Source: Agromyces fucosus
GTDB lineage: Bacteria > Actinomycetota > Actinomycetes > Actinomycetales > Microbacteriaceae
Assembly: GCF_004134865.1 (NCBI RefSeq)
Contig: NZ_SDPO01000003.1
Span: 62,001-126,000 of the forward strand
Direction of reading: 5' to 3'
DNA: 64,000 nt
In this document: in pieces, positions 50,151 to 59,255 of the stretch
Numbering within the stretch: position 1 is the first letter of the stretch
How the letters are laid out: every line of letters begins with the position of its first letter
Notes under the pieces: generated by a model
The model's input: the letters and a program-made list of their open reading frames with translations, nothing else
Databases searched by the model: none
What the model was told of the DNA's origin: nothing
Program-made: the position numbers and the translations under genes

Positions 50151-51574
50151 TGACGGAGGCGGCCGACCAAGCGCTCCTCCGCAGGTTCCTCCTCGGGCTC
50201 GCGGAGGGCATGAACGCGGCAGCGGACTCGACCGACAAGATCCGCGACACGCTCGTGAAGGTCTCGAGCGCGTACGGGCGCGACGACACGGATGTCGTCG
50301 TGCTGCCGACCGTGATCCTCATCGAGACGGCTGCGGGCGACGAGGGCAGGGTCGCGATCCGCTCCTCGGTGAACGCCTCGTTCCGGTTCGACCAGATCGC
50401 GGCGCTGTATCGCCTGATCGACGCCGCCGGTCGCGCGGAGCTCACGCCGCTCGAGGGCATCACGCGGTTGAACGAGATCGGCGCGATGAAGCCGTCGCAC
50501 GGATGGATCGTGCGCACGTTCGGTCACGCGGTGCTGACCACTGGGCTCGCGCTGTTGCTCGCACCGACGTGGCAGGGCGCGCTCGTCGCCTTCGTGCTCG
50601 GTGCGTTCATCGGCGTCGCCAAGCTCGTGCGCTCGCCGACGCTGCAGATCGTCTTCCCCGTGTTCGCGGCCTTCGCCTGCGCCACCGCGGTCTTCCTCAT
50701 CGCCCCGTACTTCGCGATCGGCGACCCGATCAGACTGCTCATCGCCCCGCTCGCGACCTTCCTGCCCGGCGGCGTGCTGACGACGGCCGTCGTCGAGCTG
50801 GCGGCGGGCCAGATGCTCGCGGGCGCTTCGCGCCTCGTGTTCGGGCTCGTGCAGCTCTCCCTGCTCGCCTTCGGCATCCTGGCGGCGGGCACGCTCGTCG
50901 GCGTCGGCAGTTCCTCGTACGTGGCGCTGGACTCTGGCGACGGCTTCCCGTGGTGGACGGCGCTCTTCGGCGTGCTGCTCTTCGCGATCGGCAACTACCT
51001 CCACTTCTCGGCCCCACCGCGGACGTTCGGATGGGTGCTCCTCGTGCTGCTCGTCGCCTACACCGGCCAGGTCGCGGGCGGGGCGCTCATCGGGGCATCC
51101 GTCAGCGGATTCATCGGCGCGCTCGCCATGACCCCCGTCGTGCTCTGGATCGCGACGCTGCGCCACGGCGCCCCGTCGCAGCTCACCTTCCTGCCCGCGT
51201 TCTGGTTGCTCGTGCCCGGGGCCGCCGGTCTCGTCGGACTGACCGAGGCCATCGGCACCACGCGCGGCTACGAGGACTTCGCCGAAGCCCTCATCTCGAT
51301 CATGTCGATCGCGCTCGGCGTGCTCATCGGCACGGCGCTCTATCGCGTCGTTCACCAGGGGGCCGAGGAGATCGCGGACTTCCACATCGACGTGCCGGCG
51401 GCGCTCGCCGAGGAGACGGCCCCGCCCTTCTGGGCGCGCCTGCTCCCGGGCACCCCGCGGTCGTTCTGGGGCCGCCGGCGAAGGGCGGCGTCGAGTCCTC
51501 GACGAGCGGATGCCTCGATGCCGCCGCCGCTCGCTGAGAAATCCGCCCCTTCCTCTCAGGCGACCGGGTCGTAG
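50150..51574 (+). CDS. Threonine/serine exporter (ThrE family)
   Basis: 474 residues, ATG 50150 sharing one base with the Dcu stop (TGATG). A cytoplasmic N-terminal domain (~120 residues; LLGLAEGMNAAADSTDKIRDTL, VSSAYGRDDTDVVVLPT) is the ThrE domain PF06738, followed by ten hydrophobic segments including the ThrE_2 part (PF12821). FLPGGVLTTAVVELAAGQMLAG is strongly conserved in this family. A disordered basic/Pro-rich tail ends the protein. Coupling with pepE and Dcu suggests export of amino acids derived from aspartate. Confidence 0.88.
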   Translation: MTEAADQALLRRFLLGLAEGMNAAADSTDKIRDTLVKVSSAYGRDDTDVVVLPTVILIETAAGDEGRVAIRSSVNASFRFDQIAALYRLIDAAGRAELTPLEGITRLNEIGAMKPSHGWIVRTFGHAVLTTGLALLLAPTWQGALVAFVLGAFIGVAKLVRSPTLQIVFPVFAAFACATAVFLIAPYFAIGDPIRLLIAPLATFLPGGVLTTAVVELAAGQMLAGASRLVFGLVQLSLLAFGILAAGTLVGVGSSSYVALDSGDGFPWWTALFGVLLFAIGNYLHFSAPPRTFGWVLLVLLVAYTGQVAGGALIGASVSGFIGALAMTPVVLWIATLRHGAPSQLTFLPAFWLLVPGAAGLVGLTEAIGTTRGYEDFAEALISIMSIALGVLIGTALYRVVHQGAEEIADFHIDVPAALAEETAPPFWARLLPGTPRSFWGRRRRAASSPRRADASMPPPLAEKSAPSSQATGS

Positions 51575-51577
51575 AGT
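51572..51577 (+). promoter_or_regulatory. Candidate leaderless promoter for pyrE
   Basis: TAGAGT lies 6 nt before the GTG start at 51584, the spacing expected when transcription begins at the start codon. No Shine-Dalgarno is present in the gap. The -35 region (TTCCTC, near 51550) is weak. Confidence 0.45.
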
Positions 51578-51583
51578 ATTCGG

Positions 51584-52156
51584 GTGACCCTCCGAGAGCC
51601 TCAGCCCATCGACGCCGTGCGCGCCCAGTTGATCGACTTCATCGCGGCCGACGCCGTGTTCCACGGGGACTTCACCCTGACGAGCGGCAAGAAGGCCACC
51701 TATTACGTAGACCTCCGCAAGGTGAGCCTCGACCACCGGGTGGCTCCGCTCATCGGACAGGTCATGATCGACCTCATCAAAGACGTGCCCGACGTGGTCG
51801 CCGTCGGCGGCCTGACCATGGGAGCCGACCCGATCGCCTCGGCGATCCTGCACCAGGGTGCCGCCCAGGGCCTCGCGTACGACGCCTTCGTGGTGCGCAA
51901 GGAGCCGAAGGACCACGGCCGCGGCAAGCAGGTCGAGGGTCCCGACCTCGCCGGCAAGCGCGTCATCGTGCTCGAAGACACATCGACGACCGGCGGTTCT
52001 CCCATCAAGGCGATCGAGGCGCTCCGCAAGGTCGGCGCCGAGGTCGTGGCCGTCGCGGTGGTCGTCGACCGTGCGACCGGTGCCCGCGAGATCATCGAGG
52101 CCGAGGGCGTGCCGTACCTGTACGCCATCGGTTTGGAAGACCTGGGGCTGGCCTGA
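51584..52156 (+). CDS. pyrE: Orotate phosphoribosyltransferase
   Basis: 190 residues from GTG 51584. The type I PRTase fold: FHGDFTLTSGKKATYYVDLRKVSLD (orotate loop), VAVGGLTMGADPIASAI, VRKEPKDHGRGKQVEG (mobile catalytic loop) and the PRPP motif VIVLEDTSTTGGSP. Length matches actinobacterial PyrE. It makes OMP from orotate and PRPP in de novo pyrimidine synthesis. The start appears leaderless. Its stop overlaps the ATG of the large septum-formation-like gene (TGATG), so the two are coupled. Confidence 0.96.
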   Translation: MTLREPQPIDAVRAQLIDFIAADAVFHGDFTLTSGKKATYYVDLRKVSLDHRVAPLIGQVMIDLIKDVPDVVAVGGLTMGADPIASAILHQGAAQGLAYDAFVVRKEPKDHGRGKQVEGPDLAGKRVIVLEDTSTTGGSPIKAIEALRKVGAEVVAVAVVVDRATGAREIIEAEGVPYLYAIGLEDLGLA

Positions 52157-55100
52157 TGACGAGCGACGGGCAGGGTCTGGGAGGCGACGGCGCAGATTGG
52201 CTGCTCGCCCAGTTGGCGGGCGGCGATGCGCCGCGCCGCGACATCCCGTCTCCGCCCGTCGCACCGCCGGCTCAGCCGGTCGCACCGCCGGCGCAGCAGG
52301 CCGCACCCGCGGCGCCGCGCACTCCGGCCCCGCGCCGCGAAGAGGTGCTCGACTGGTTCTCCGAGGCTCCGGCTCCCCGCGCGGACCCCGCGACGAGTGC
52401 GCTTCCCGTCGTCGGCTCTCCGGCTCCGCGGGCCGCTGAGCCGCCGCAGCAGGTCGCGCCGACTGCCGATGCGGGCTCGCCGGTGCCTCCGCAGTCGTGG
52501 ACCCCGCCCTTCGCGGTCGGTCTGCCGCATGAGCCCCCCGCCGCCGCTCCCGTGTACCTGACCGCGGTCGAGCCCCCGGTCGGTACGCCGGCCGCGGCAC
52601 CGGCCCAGCCGGTTACGCCCTCGGCTCCTGCTGGTGCGTGGCCGCCTGCCGCTCCCGCGGCACCCGCGGCACCCGCGGCACCCGTGGCACCCGCGGCACC
52701 CGTGGCACCCGCCGCCGCGTGGCCCCCGGCGGCTCCGACGACCCCGACGACGCCGATTGCGCCGACCGACTCGTGGACGCCCGCTCCCTCGACCCCGGCA
52801 TGGTCGCCCGCAACCCCCGTGGCATCGACTCCGGCGGCCGTCCCTCCCGGGGTGCCGCCGACGCCTCCCGGGCCCGTGACGCCGACCGCCCCGTTCGCGC
52901 TCACCTGGGGTTCCGACGAACTCTCGTCCGAAGACGCGATCCGTGCCGCATTCCGGAGCCTCGCCGACCCGTCAGCGACGGCGAACGATGCCGATGGGCG
53001 ACCGCAGGGCGCGACCGCACCTGCCGCGCCTGCAGCACCGACCACGCCCGCGGCACCGGTGCCGCCGGAGGCAGAATCCATCGCTCCCGCGGACTCGCCG
53101 TTCGCTGGGTTCGCGCCGCCGCCCGTGGCTCGGCAGTCGTTCACGCCGGTGCAGTCGGCCGAGCCGGTCGTGCCGGTCCACCCGACCGCGCCGTCGACCG
53201 CGCCGGCCGGATGGGATGCCCGTGCCGCGGCCGCCGCGCGACCCGCGTCGTACGACGATGAACTGTGGGCCGCCCTCCACGAGCCCGAGCAGCCCTCGGC
53301 GGCCCCGGTTCAGCCTGCGGCCCCCGTGCAGCCGGCAGCGCAGGTCTGGTCGACCGCAGCGGCCGAGCCTGCGGCCCCCGTGCAGCCGGTAGCGCAGGTC
53401 TGGCCGGCCGCAGCGGCCGAGCCCGCGGCCCCCGTGCAGCCGGTAGCGCAGGCCTGGTCGACCGCAGCGGCCGAGCCCGCGGCCCCCGTGCCGGTGGCCC
53501 AGACCTGGCCGACTGCGCCGGCCGAACCCGTGGCGCCGCTCGCAGCGGAGCCGCCGTTCCAGCAGGCACCGCGCCCCGAACGCGATCGGTTCGCGGCGTT
53601 CGCCGCGGACACCACCGATCCGTTCGCCGCACTGGCCGAGACGCGTGCCGTGCCGATCCAGTCCGCGGCCCCGGCTGCCCCCGCCCCGGCGGAGCCGATT
53701 CACGAGGCATCGCAGCCAGTCGTGCCGCAGTACGGACACGATGAGCGCGAGCCCGACGCCCGGAGCGGATTCCCGTTCCTCGAGGTGCGCGGCATGGCCG
53801 CAGCGCAGGAGAATGCCGCGGTCGGCGCGCCCGTCCGCGAGGCGAGCGCCTTCAACACCACGCCCTTCCCGGCCTTCGCCTCGGCGACCGGTGGCGGCGA
53901 CGACGACCCGACGCGCGAGCCGCCCGCCCCCGTCGACGACCTCCTCGCCTCGCTCGGCGGCGGTGCGCCGCGCGCACGTGCTGCAGGGCCGACGCCGCCT
54001 TCGGGCGGTTCCGGCGCGAACCCGCCGACCGCCCCCGTGCCGGCCGGGCTCGACGCGCTCGGACTGGGATTCGATGACGATGACGACGACGCCGCAGACG
54101 CGGAGCCCGACGAGGCCGACGACCGGGCGGGGTCCGGCATCCGCGGTCGGTTCTTCGGTGGCGCCCGCGCCGACGACGAGCCCGAAGCGGGTCGAGGCGG
54201 CATGCCGTTCGACGACGACGAATCATCGATCGCGCGCGAGATGGCCGATACGGGTTACTTCTGGAACCTGACGCCGGATCCGAACGCGGAGGACCCGAAG
54301 GACGCTCCTTCATCCGTCGCGACCGCCTTCCTGGGCGAGGCAGGTTCGGCCGGCCAGAATCCGGACCCGTTCGCCGCAGACGCCGCCGAGCCGGCATGGG
54401 ACGAACCCGCCCCCGAGGCCGCAGCCCCCGAGTGGGCGTTCCCCGGCGACGAGACTGCCGCCGACACGGCGCCGTACAGCGACGACGTGCGCCTCGGCGA
54501 ACGGCCGGCCGCGACGAACCACGATCCGTTCGGCGCAACCGACGACGACGCGATGGGCGCCCTCTTCGGTGCAGCAGCCGCGACGAACGATCCGTTCGGC
54601 GCACCGAACGGGTCGCAACCGGCCGCGCCGAGCTACCCCCTGCCCCCGTCGCAGGGGCCGGTCGGCGGTGGCATCGGCCCGCAGCGCACCGGCAGCGGCA
54701 ATGGCTCCTCGGGCTCCGGCGGCGGTGGAGATCGCGGAGGCGCCGGCGGAGGCGCCGGTGGTGGCACGGGCGGCTCGCCCGGTGCCCCGAAGGGCGCCAA
54801 ACGCACCACGCGAACGCTCATCTGGGTCGCCGGCGGACTCGTCGTGCTGCTCGTGCTCGCCGGGCTCTACTACCTCGGCACCCAGCTGACCGGCGGGGGA
54901 GGCGAACAGGCGAGCGGCAGCCCGTCGGCGAGCTCATCCGAGACGCCCGTCGCCGCGCCGACGGCCGCGCAGCCGGCCGGCGTGCACGCCTGGGACACCC
55001 TCTTCGGCGGCGAGTGCATCGAGCCGTTCGAGTCGGTCTGGGCCGAGGAGTTCACGGTCGTCGACTGCGCCGCGCCGCACACTGCGCAGCTCGTCTACCG

Positions 55101-55359
55101 GGGCACGCTGCCCGGCGACGAAGCGGCGCCGTTCCCGGGCGAAGCCGCGCTCGCGGCCGAGATGCCGGCACTGTGCCGGGCCGCGGGCGTCTTCGAGCCC
55201 ACGCTCGTCGCGGGCATCCCCGACCTGCAGGTGCAGGGCAGTTTCCCCGTGACCGAGGAGCAGTGGGCGGCCGGCCAGCGCAACTACTACTGCTTCGCGA
55301 ACCGCGCGGGCGGCGAGCCGCTGACGGGGCCGATCAACGGCCCCGGTCCAGCGGCCTGA
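52156..55359 (+). CDS. Large Ala/Pro-rich membrane protein with septum-formation-like C-terminal domain
   Basis: 1067 residues, ATG 52156 sharing one base with the pyrE stop. Residues ~1-880 are low-complexity Ala/Pro/Gln/Val, disordered and cytoplasmic, with tandem ~19-residue units of AEPAAPVQPVAQVW type (53300-53525). A transmembrane helix TLIWVAGGLVVLLVLAGLYYLG (~891-912) follows. The exterior part has the septum-formation family pattern: GECIEPF, VVDCAAPHTAQLVYRG, FPGE...LC and WAAGQRNYYCF. Conserved Cys suggest disulfides. A role in cell envelope or division is family-based, not shown. Confidence 0.78.
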   Translation: MTSDGQGLGGDGADWLLAQLAGGDAPRRDIPSPPVAPPAQPVAPPAQQAAPAAPRTPAPRREEVLDWFSEAPAPRADPATSALPVVGSPAPRAAEPPQQVAPTADAGSPVPPQSWTPPFAVGLPHEPPAAAPVYLTAVEPPVGTPAAAPAQPVTPSAPAGAWPPAAPAAPAAPAAPVAPAAPVAPAAAWPPAAPTTPTTPIAPTDSWTPAPSTPAWSPATPVASTPAAVPPGVPPTPPGPVTPTAPFALTWGSDELSSEDAIRAAFRSLADPSATANDADGRPQGATAPAAPAAPTTPAAPVPPEAESIAPADSPFAGFAPPPVARQSFTPVQSAEPVVPVHPTAPSTAPAGWDARAAAAARPASYDDELWAALHEPEQPSAAPVQPAAPVQPAAQVWSTAAAEPAAPVQPVAQVWPAAAAEPAAPVQPVAQAWSTAAAEPAAPVPVAQTWPTAPAEPVAPLAAEPPFQQAPRPERDRFAAFAADTTDPFAALAETRAVPIQSAAPAAPAPAEPIHEASQPVVPQYGHDEREPDARSGFPFLEVRGMAAAQENAAVGAPVREASAFNTTPFPAFASATGGGDDDPTREPPAPVDDLLASLGGGAPRARAAGPTPPSGGSGANPPTAPVPAGLDALGLGFDDDDDDAADAEPDEADDRAGSGIRGRFFGGARADDEPEAGRGGMPFDDDESSIAREMADTGYFWNLTPDPNAEDPKDAPSSVATAFLGEAGSAGQNPDPFAADAAEPAWDEPAPEAAAPEWAFPGDETAADTAPYSDDVRLGERPAATNHDPFGATDDDAMGALFGAAAATNDPFGAPNGSQPAAPSYPLPPSQGPVGGGIGPQRTGSGNGSSGSGGGGDRGGAGGGAGGGTGGSPGAPKGAKRTTRTLIWVAGGLVVLLVLAGLYYLGTQLTGGGGEQASGSPSASSSETPVAAPTAAQPAGVHAWDTLFGGECIEPFESVWAEEFTVVDCAAPHTAQLVYRGTLPGDEAAPFPGEAALAAEMPALCRAAGVFEPTLVAGIPDLQVQGSFPVTEEQWAAGQRNYYCFANRAGGEPLTGPINGPGPAA

Positions 55360-55363
55360 TCGC

Positions 55364-56341
55364 ATGACCACTGAACGCGACGGTGCCCGAACCGGCGCGG
55401 GCACCGTGCCGGGCCGGGTGGTCGTCATCGGCTCGCTGAACGTCGACTCGACGAGCTACGTCGACGCGTTCCCCGCCCCGGGCGAGACCATCCTCGCCCG
55501 CGACTTCCAGGTCGCCCTCGGTGGCAAGGGGGCGAACCAGGCCGTCGCGGCGCACGTCGCGGGGGCCCCCGTCGAATTCGTGGCGTGCATCGGCGACGAC
55601 GCGAGCGGAGCGTACGCGCAGGGCGCCCTCGAGCGACTCGGTCTGCCGATCGCTCCGATCCGTCGCATTCCGGATGCCTCGACGGGCGTCGCCCAGATCA
55701 CGGTCGCCGCCTCGGGCGAGAACACGATCATCGTCACGGGCGGTGCGAACCTCGCCCTCACGCCCGCGCTCGTCGACGCGGAGCGCGACCGCGTCGCCGC
55801 CGCGACCGTCGTGCTCACGCAGGGCGAGCTCGCCGTCGACACGATCGAGCACCTCGCTCGAGTCTCGAACGAGGTCGGGGTCCGGTTCGTGCTGAACCTC
55901 GCACCGCCCGCAGCGGTCTCCGCCGCGACCCTCGCCGTCGCGGACCCGCTCGTGCTGAACGAGCACGAAGCGCGGGCGGTCGGCGTCGGTACGGATGCCG
56001 CGGACGGCGCCACCCTCGACGGGTGGCGGGTGCTCGCGGCATCCGCTGCCGGCGGCATCGCCCGCTCGGTCGTCGTGACGCTCGGCGCGGCCGGTGCCGT
56101 GGCCGCCGACGCGACCGGCTCGTGGACGGCGGCTGCGCCGCGCGTGACCGCGGTCGACACCACGGGCGCCGGCGACGGGTTCACGGGAACGCTCGCGGCG
56201 TTCCTCGCCGAGGGGCGCCCACTGCCCGAGGCCCTCCGCATCGCCGTCGCCGCCGGCTCGCTCGCCGTGCAGTCGAGGGGCACGGTCGACTCGTACGCGC
56301 CCCGGGCCGAAGTGCTCGCCGCGGCGGGTGCCGCCGACTGA
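55364..56341 (+). CDS. rbsK: Ribokinase
   Basis: 325 residues, ATG 55364, 4 bp after the previous stop. PfkB family: VVVIGSLNVDSTSYVDAFPAPGETILARDFQVALGGKGANQAVAAH (first signature), FVACIGDDASGAYA, and the second signature DTTGAGDGFTGTLAA with catalytic Asp in GAGD. The N-terminal residues N/D of the ribose site are present (NVDST). It phosphorylates ribose to ribose-5-phosphate. The nucleoside hydrolase directly downstream would release ribose from nucleosides, so the pair forms a salvage module. Confidence 0.92.
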   Translation: MTTERDGARTGAGTVPGRVVVIGSLNVDSTSYVDAFPAPGETILARDFQVALGGKGANQAVAAHVAGAPVEFVACIGDDASGAYAQGALERLGLPIAPIRRIPDASTGVAQITVAASGENTIIVTGGANLALTPALVDAERDRVAAATVVLTQGELAVDTIEHLARVSNEVGVRFVLNLAPPAAVSAATLAVADPLVLNEHEARAVGVGTDAADGATLDGWRVLAASAAGGIARSVVVTLGAAGAVAADATGSWTAAAPRVTAVDTTGAGDGFTGTLAAFLAEGRPLPEALRIAVAAGSLAVQSRGTVDSYAPRAEVLAAAGAAD

Positions 56342-56389
56342 GCCGTCGCACCCATGCCTGCCGACCCGAGACGAGAGAACGAGCCCAGC

Positions 56390-57322
56390 ATGACCATTCC
56401 CGTGATCATCGACTGCGACCCCGGCCACGACGACGTGTTCGCGCTCTGGCTGGCCGCGGGTCATCCGTCGCTCGACCTCCTCGCCGTCACGACCGTCGGC
56501 GGCAACGTGCCGCTCGAGCACACGACCCGGAACGCCCGCATCGCGCTGTCGGTCGCCGGCGTGACCGACGTGCCGGTCGCCGCCGGCGCTGCCGGCCCGC
56601 TCGTGCGGCCGCTGCAGACCGCCGAGTGGATCCACGGCGAGAACGGCCTCGGCGGGCCCGAACTGCCGGAGCCCACTGTGCCGCTCGACGCCCGAACCGC
56701 GACCGAGCTCATCGCCGACACGCTGATGGGGTCCGTCGAACCCGTCGCCGTCATCGCGACCGGGCCGATCACGAACGTCGCGATCCTATTGCGCGACCGG
56801 CCCGACCTCGCCGGGCGCATCCGGGAGATCGTCTGGATGGGCGGCTCGACCGACCGCGGCAATGCGACGCCGTACGCCGAGTTCAACGCCCTCGTCGACC
56901 CCGAGGCGCTCGACCTCGTGCTGCGCAGCGGCGTGCGGTTCACGATGGTCGGCCTGAACGTGACGCACCTCGCCCTCGTGACACCCGCCGTGCGCCGGCA
57001 GGTCGCCGCCGTCGGCAACGCGACCGCGGCGTTCGGCGACGAGCTCTTCGAGTTCTTCTGCCGCACGAACGACGAGGTGTTCGGCATGCCCGACGGGCCG
57101 CTGCACGATCCCGTCGCCGTCGCGGTGCTCGCCGACCCGGGGTGCGTCGGGCTGCGGCGCACGCGTCTCGATGTGGAGCTGCTCGGCGTCGAGACGGCGG
57201 GGGCGACGAGCGTCGACCTCGACGGCATGCTGGGGCGGGAACCGAACGCCTGGGTCGCGGTCGAACTCGACGTCGAGCGGTTCTGGGCGGGCGTCGCGGC
57301 ATCCGTCGCCCGGCTCGCCTGA
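56390..57322 (+). CDS. Nucleoside hydrolase
   Basis: 310 residues from ATG 56390; the upstream ATG 56354 has no ribosome site. The N-terminal PVIIDCDPGHDDVFALWLAAG holds the calcium-binding Asp cluster (DCDPGHDD) of IU-type nucleoside hydrolases, with AVTTVGGNVPL, IWMGGSTDRGNATPYAEFNALVDPEAL and MPDGPLHDPVAV (catalytic His and metal Asp). It splits purine or pyrimidine ribosides to base and ribose. Preceding ribokinase gives the obvious use for the ribose. Confidence 0.94.
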   Translation: MTIPVIIDCDPGHDDVFALWLAAGHPSLDLLAVTTVGGNVPLEHTTRNARIALSVAGVTDVPVAAGAAGPLVRPLQTAEWIHGENGLGGPELPEPTVPLDARTATELIADTLMGSVEPVAVIATGPITNVAILLRDRPDLAGRIREIVWMGGSTDRGNATPYAEFNALVDPEALDLVLRSGVRFTMVGLNVTHLALVTPAVRRQVAAVGNATAAFGDELFEFFCRTNDEVFGMPDGPLHDPVAVAVLADPGCVGLRRTRLDVELLGVETAGATSVDLDGMLGREPNAWVAVELDVERFWAGVAASVARLA

Positions 57323-57426
57323 GCTCGCGCCCGAGGGCGCAACCCTCCGTCGGACCGGTCGTCCGCAGTCCCCGACGGTGACGCTCGATCCCGCCTAGGG
57401 TGACGGGTATCGAGTGAGGGAAGCCC

Positions 57427-57612
57427 ATGGACTGGACCTTCTGGCTGGGCATCGTCGTCATCGCCGCGCTCTGGGGCGTGACGCAGTGGGCGTTCTCGCT
57501 CCGCCGGCATTCCGAGAAGTCCCGCGGCGAGGATCGCGAGGCCGCCGACGCGATGAACGACGTCGAGCGCGGCAAGGAGCGGGGCCGCTTCTGGTCGGGC
57601 TTCGGGAATTGA
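57427..57612 (+). CDS. 61-aa small membrane protein
   Basis: 61 residues, ATG 57427 with GAGGGAAG just upstream. MDWTFWLGIVVIAALWGVTQWAFSL is one transmembrane helix, then a highly charged tail RRHSEKSRGEDREAADAMNDVERGKERGRFW. A possible -10 element TAGGGT (57397-57402) precedes it. It is the same plan as other small actinobacterial membrane proteins (helix plus charged stem). No function can be given. The stop is 35 bp from the convergent MocR gene. Confidence 0.65.
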   Translation: MDWTFWLGIVVIAALWGVTQWAFSLRRHSEKSRGEDREAADAMNDVERGKERGRFWSGFGN

Positions 57613-57646
57613 CGGGCGGCCGCTGGTCGCGTTCTGGTCGCCGATC

Positions 57647-59119
57647 TCAGGCGAGCGAGCGGATGACTCCGGCGAGCCGGGCAACCGCTTCGTCGATGAC
57701 CGCGTCCGAGAGGTTGCCGTAGCCGAGCACGAGCGCATCGACGTTCGGCATGGAAGCCGACGCACGATATCCGGTGAGGTCTGACACGGCGATCTCCTCG
57801 CCGGCCGCGGCACGCCGCACCGCGGCGGCCTCGACGCCCGGCGGCAGTTGCAGCACGGCGTGCATGCCCGCGGCGATGCCGGTGACCTCGAGCCCGGGGA
57901 GCTCGCGTTCGAGCGCCGTCAGGAGCGCCGCGCGGCGTCGACGGAACCGGCCGCGCGCCGCACGCAAGTGCCGCTCGAGGTCGCCGGTTGTGATGAACTC
58001 CGCGAGCGCGACCTGGTCGAGCGTCGACGGACGCGCTCGGTCGGCGAGTGGCACGCGCTCCCGAAGCCCGCGTGGCATGACCGCCCAGCCGAGCCCGAAG
58101 GCCTGCGCCATCGACTTCGACAGGGAGCCGACGAGCACCACGTGTTCGGGTGCGAGACCCTGCAGCGCGGCGATCGGCCGGCGGTCGTAGCGGAACTCGG
58201 CGTCGTAGTCGTCTTCGATCAGGAGCCCGTCGACGTCGCGGGCCCACCGCACGATCGCCTCCCGCCGGGCCGGCGACAGCGCCGCGCCGAGCGGGAACTG
58301 GTGAGCCGGCGTGATGAGCGCCGCACGTGCGCCGGTGCGCTCGGCGGCGTCGATGAGCGCGTCGACGTCGATCCCCGAGGCGTCGACCGGCACCGGCACC
58401 GGGGTGATTCCGGCTGCGGCCGCGATCTCGCGGAGCCGAGACCAGCTCGGGTCCTCGACGAGGAGTGCCGTGTGGCCCGCGGCCCGCAGCCCTGCGACGA
58501 CGCCGGCCATGCCGTCGGTCGCCCCGTGCGTGATCACGACGTCGTCGGGGGCGACGATCGCGCGGCGCGATCGCGAGAGGTAGTCGGCCACGGCCGTGCG
58601 GGCGAGCGGATGCCCCAGCCGATCCACCACCGTGAATTCGGCGTCGGGGAGGCGATCGAGGGCGCGTCGCACCGCCCCGGCCCACCTCGCCCTGGGCACG
58701 TGGCGCAGGTCGGGCACGCCGGGGCCGAGGTCGAGGCGCGGTCGCCGGTACTCGGCACGGAGCGGCACGGTGCCCTGCTCGTCGTTCGCCGCGCGCACCT
58801 CGTGCACGCCCGACGGGGCGAGCGGATGCCTCCCTCCAGCCGGCACCCGCGTGCCCGAGCCGACCGTCGCCTCGAGGAACCCCTCCGCCACGAGCTGTCC
58901 GTACGTCTCCGTCACGACCCAGCGTGAGACGCCGAGCGTCTCGGCGAGCGCGCGGCTCGGCGGAAGGCCGGCACCCGGCGGAAGTCGACCGGCGTGCACG
59001 GCATCGCGGATCGCTCGTTCGAGCCGATCACGGAGTGGCGCAGGACCGGAGCCGGAGTCGGAGCCCGGGTCGAGGTCGAACAGCGTCTCCCAGGCGAGCG
59101 CGGGGCCCGATCGAGTCAT
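57647..59119 (-). CDS. MocR/PdxR-type (GntR-HTH/aminotransferase) regulator
   Basis: 490 residues from ATG 59119, with GGAGACGG upstream. A GntR winged helix occupies ~20-90 (LRDRLERAIRDAVHAGRLPPGAGLPPSRALAETLGVSRWVVTETYGQLVAEGFL). An aminotransferase-like domain follows: THGATDGMAGVVAGLRAAGH, LITPAHQFPLGAALSPARR, LIEDDYDAEFRYD and PLP Lys in GSLSKSMAQAFGLGWAVMP. The HQFP motif is typical of PdxR/TauR-type regulators. It is divergent from an aldo/keto reductase, its probable target; PdxR-like members often control PLP-linked genes. Confidence 0.88.
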   Translation of the reverse strand: MTRSGPALAWETLFDLDPGSDSGSGPAPLRDRLERAIRDAVHAGRLPPGAGLPPSRALAETLGVSRWVVTETYGQLVAEGFLEATVGSGTRVPAGGRHPLAPSGVHEVRAANDEQGTVPLRAEYRRPRLDLGPGVPDLRHVPRARWAGAVRRALDRLPDAEFTVVDRLGHPLARTAVADYLSRSRRAIVAPDDVVITHGATDGMAGVVAGLRAAGHTALLVEDPSWSRLREIAAAAGITPVPVPVDASGIDVDALIDAAERTGARAALITPAHQFPLGAALSPARREAIVRWARDVDGLLIEDDYDAEFRYDRRPIAALQGLAPEHVVLVGSLSKSMAQAFGLGWAVMPRGLRERVPLADRARPSTLDQVALAEFITTGDLERHLRAARGRFRRRRAALLTALERELPGLEVTGIAAGMHAVLQLPPGVEAAAVRRAAAGEEIAVSDLTGYRASASMPNVDALVLGYGNLSDAVIDEAVARLAGVIRSLA

Positions 59120-59173
59120 CCGTCTCCTCGTCTCGGGCCGTGTGCCCGTTTGCCGTCGCGAATCGGTCTGGTG

Positions 59174-59188
59174 AATCATCCGCTGATT
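59174..59188. promoter_or_regulatory. Candidate MocR operator
   Basis: AATCA-TCCGC-TGATT is a perfect 5-bp-arm palindrome in the divergent gap between the MocR and aldo/keto reductase starts. A further AATC motif (GAATCGG) lies 12 bp to the left. MocR proteins usually need two such sites. Confidence 0.4.
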
Positions 59189-59255
59189 GGAGTGTAAGCC
59201 CGAGCCGAATGCTTCGTACGCTCGATCCCGTCACCCCACCACAGACGGAGGAACC

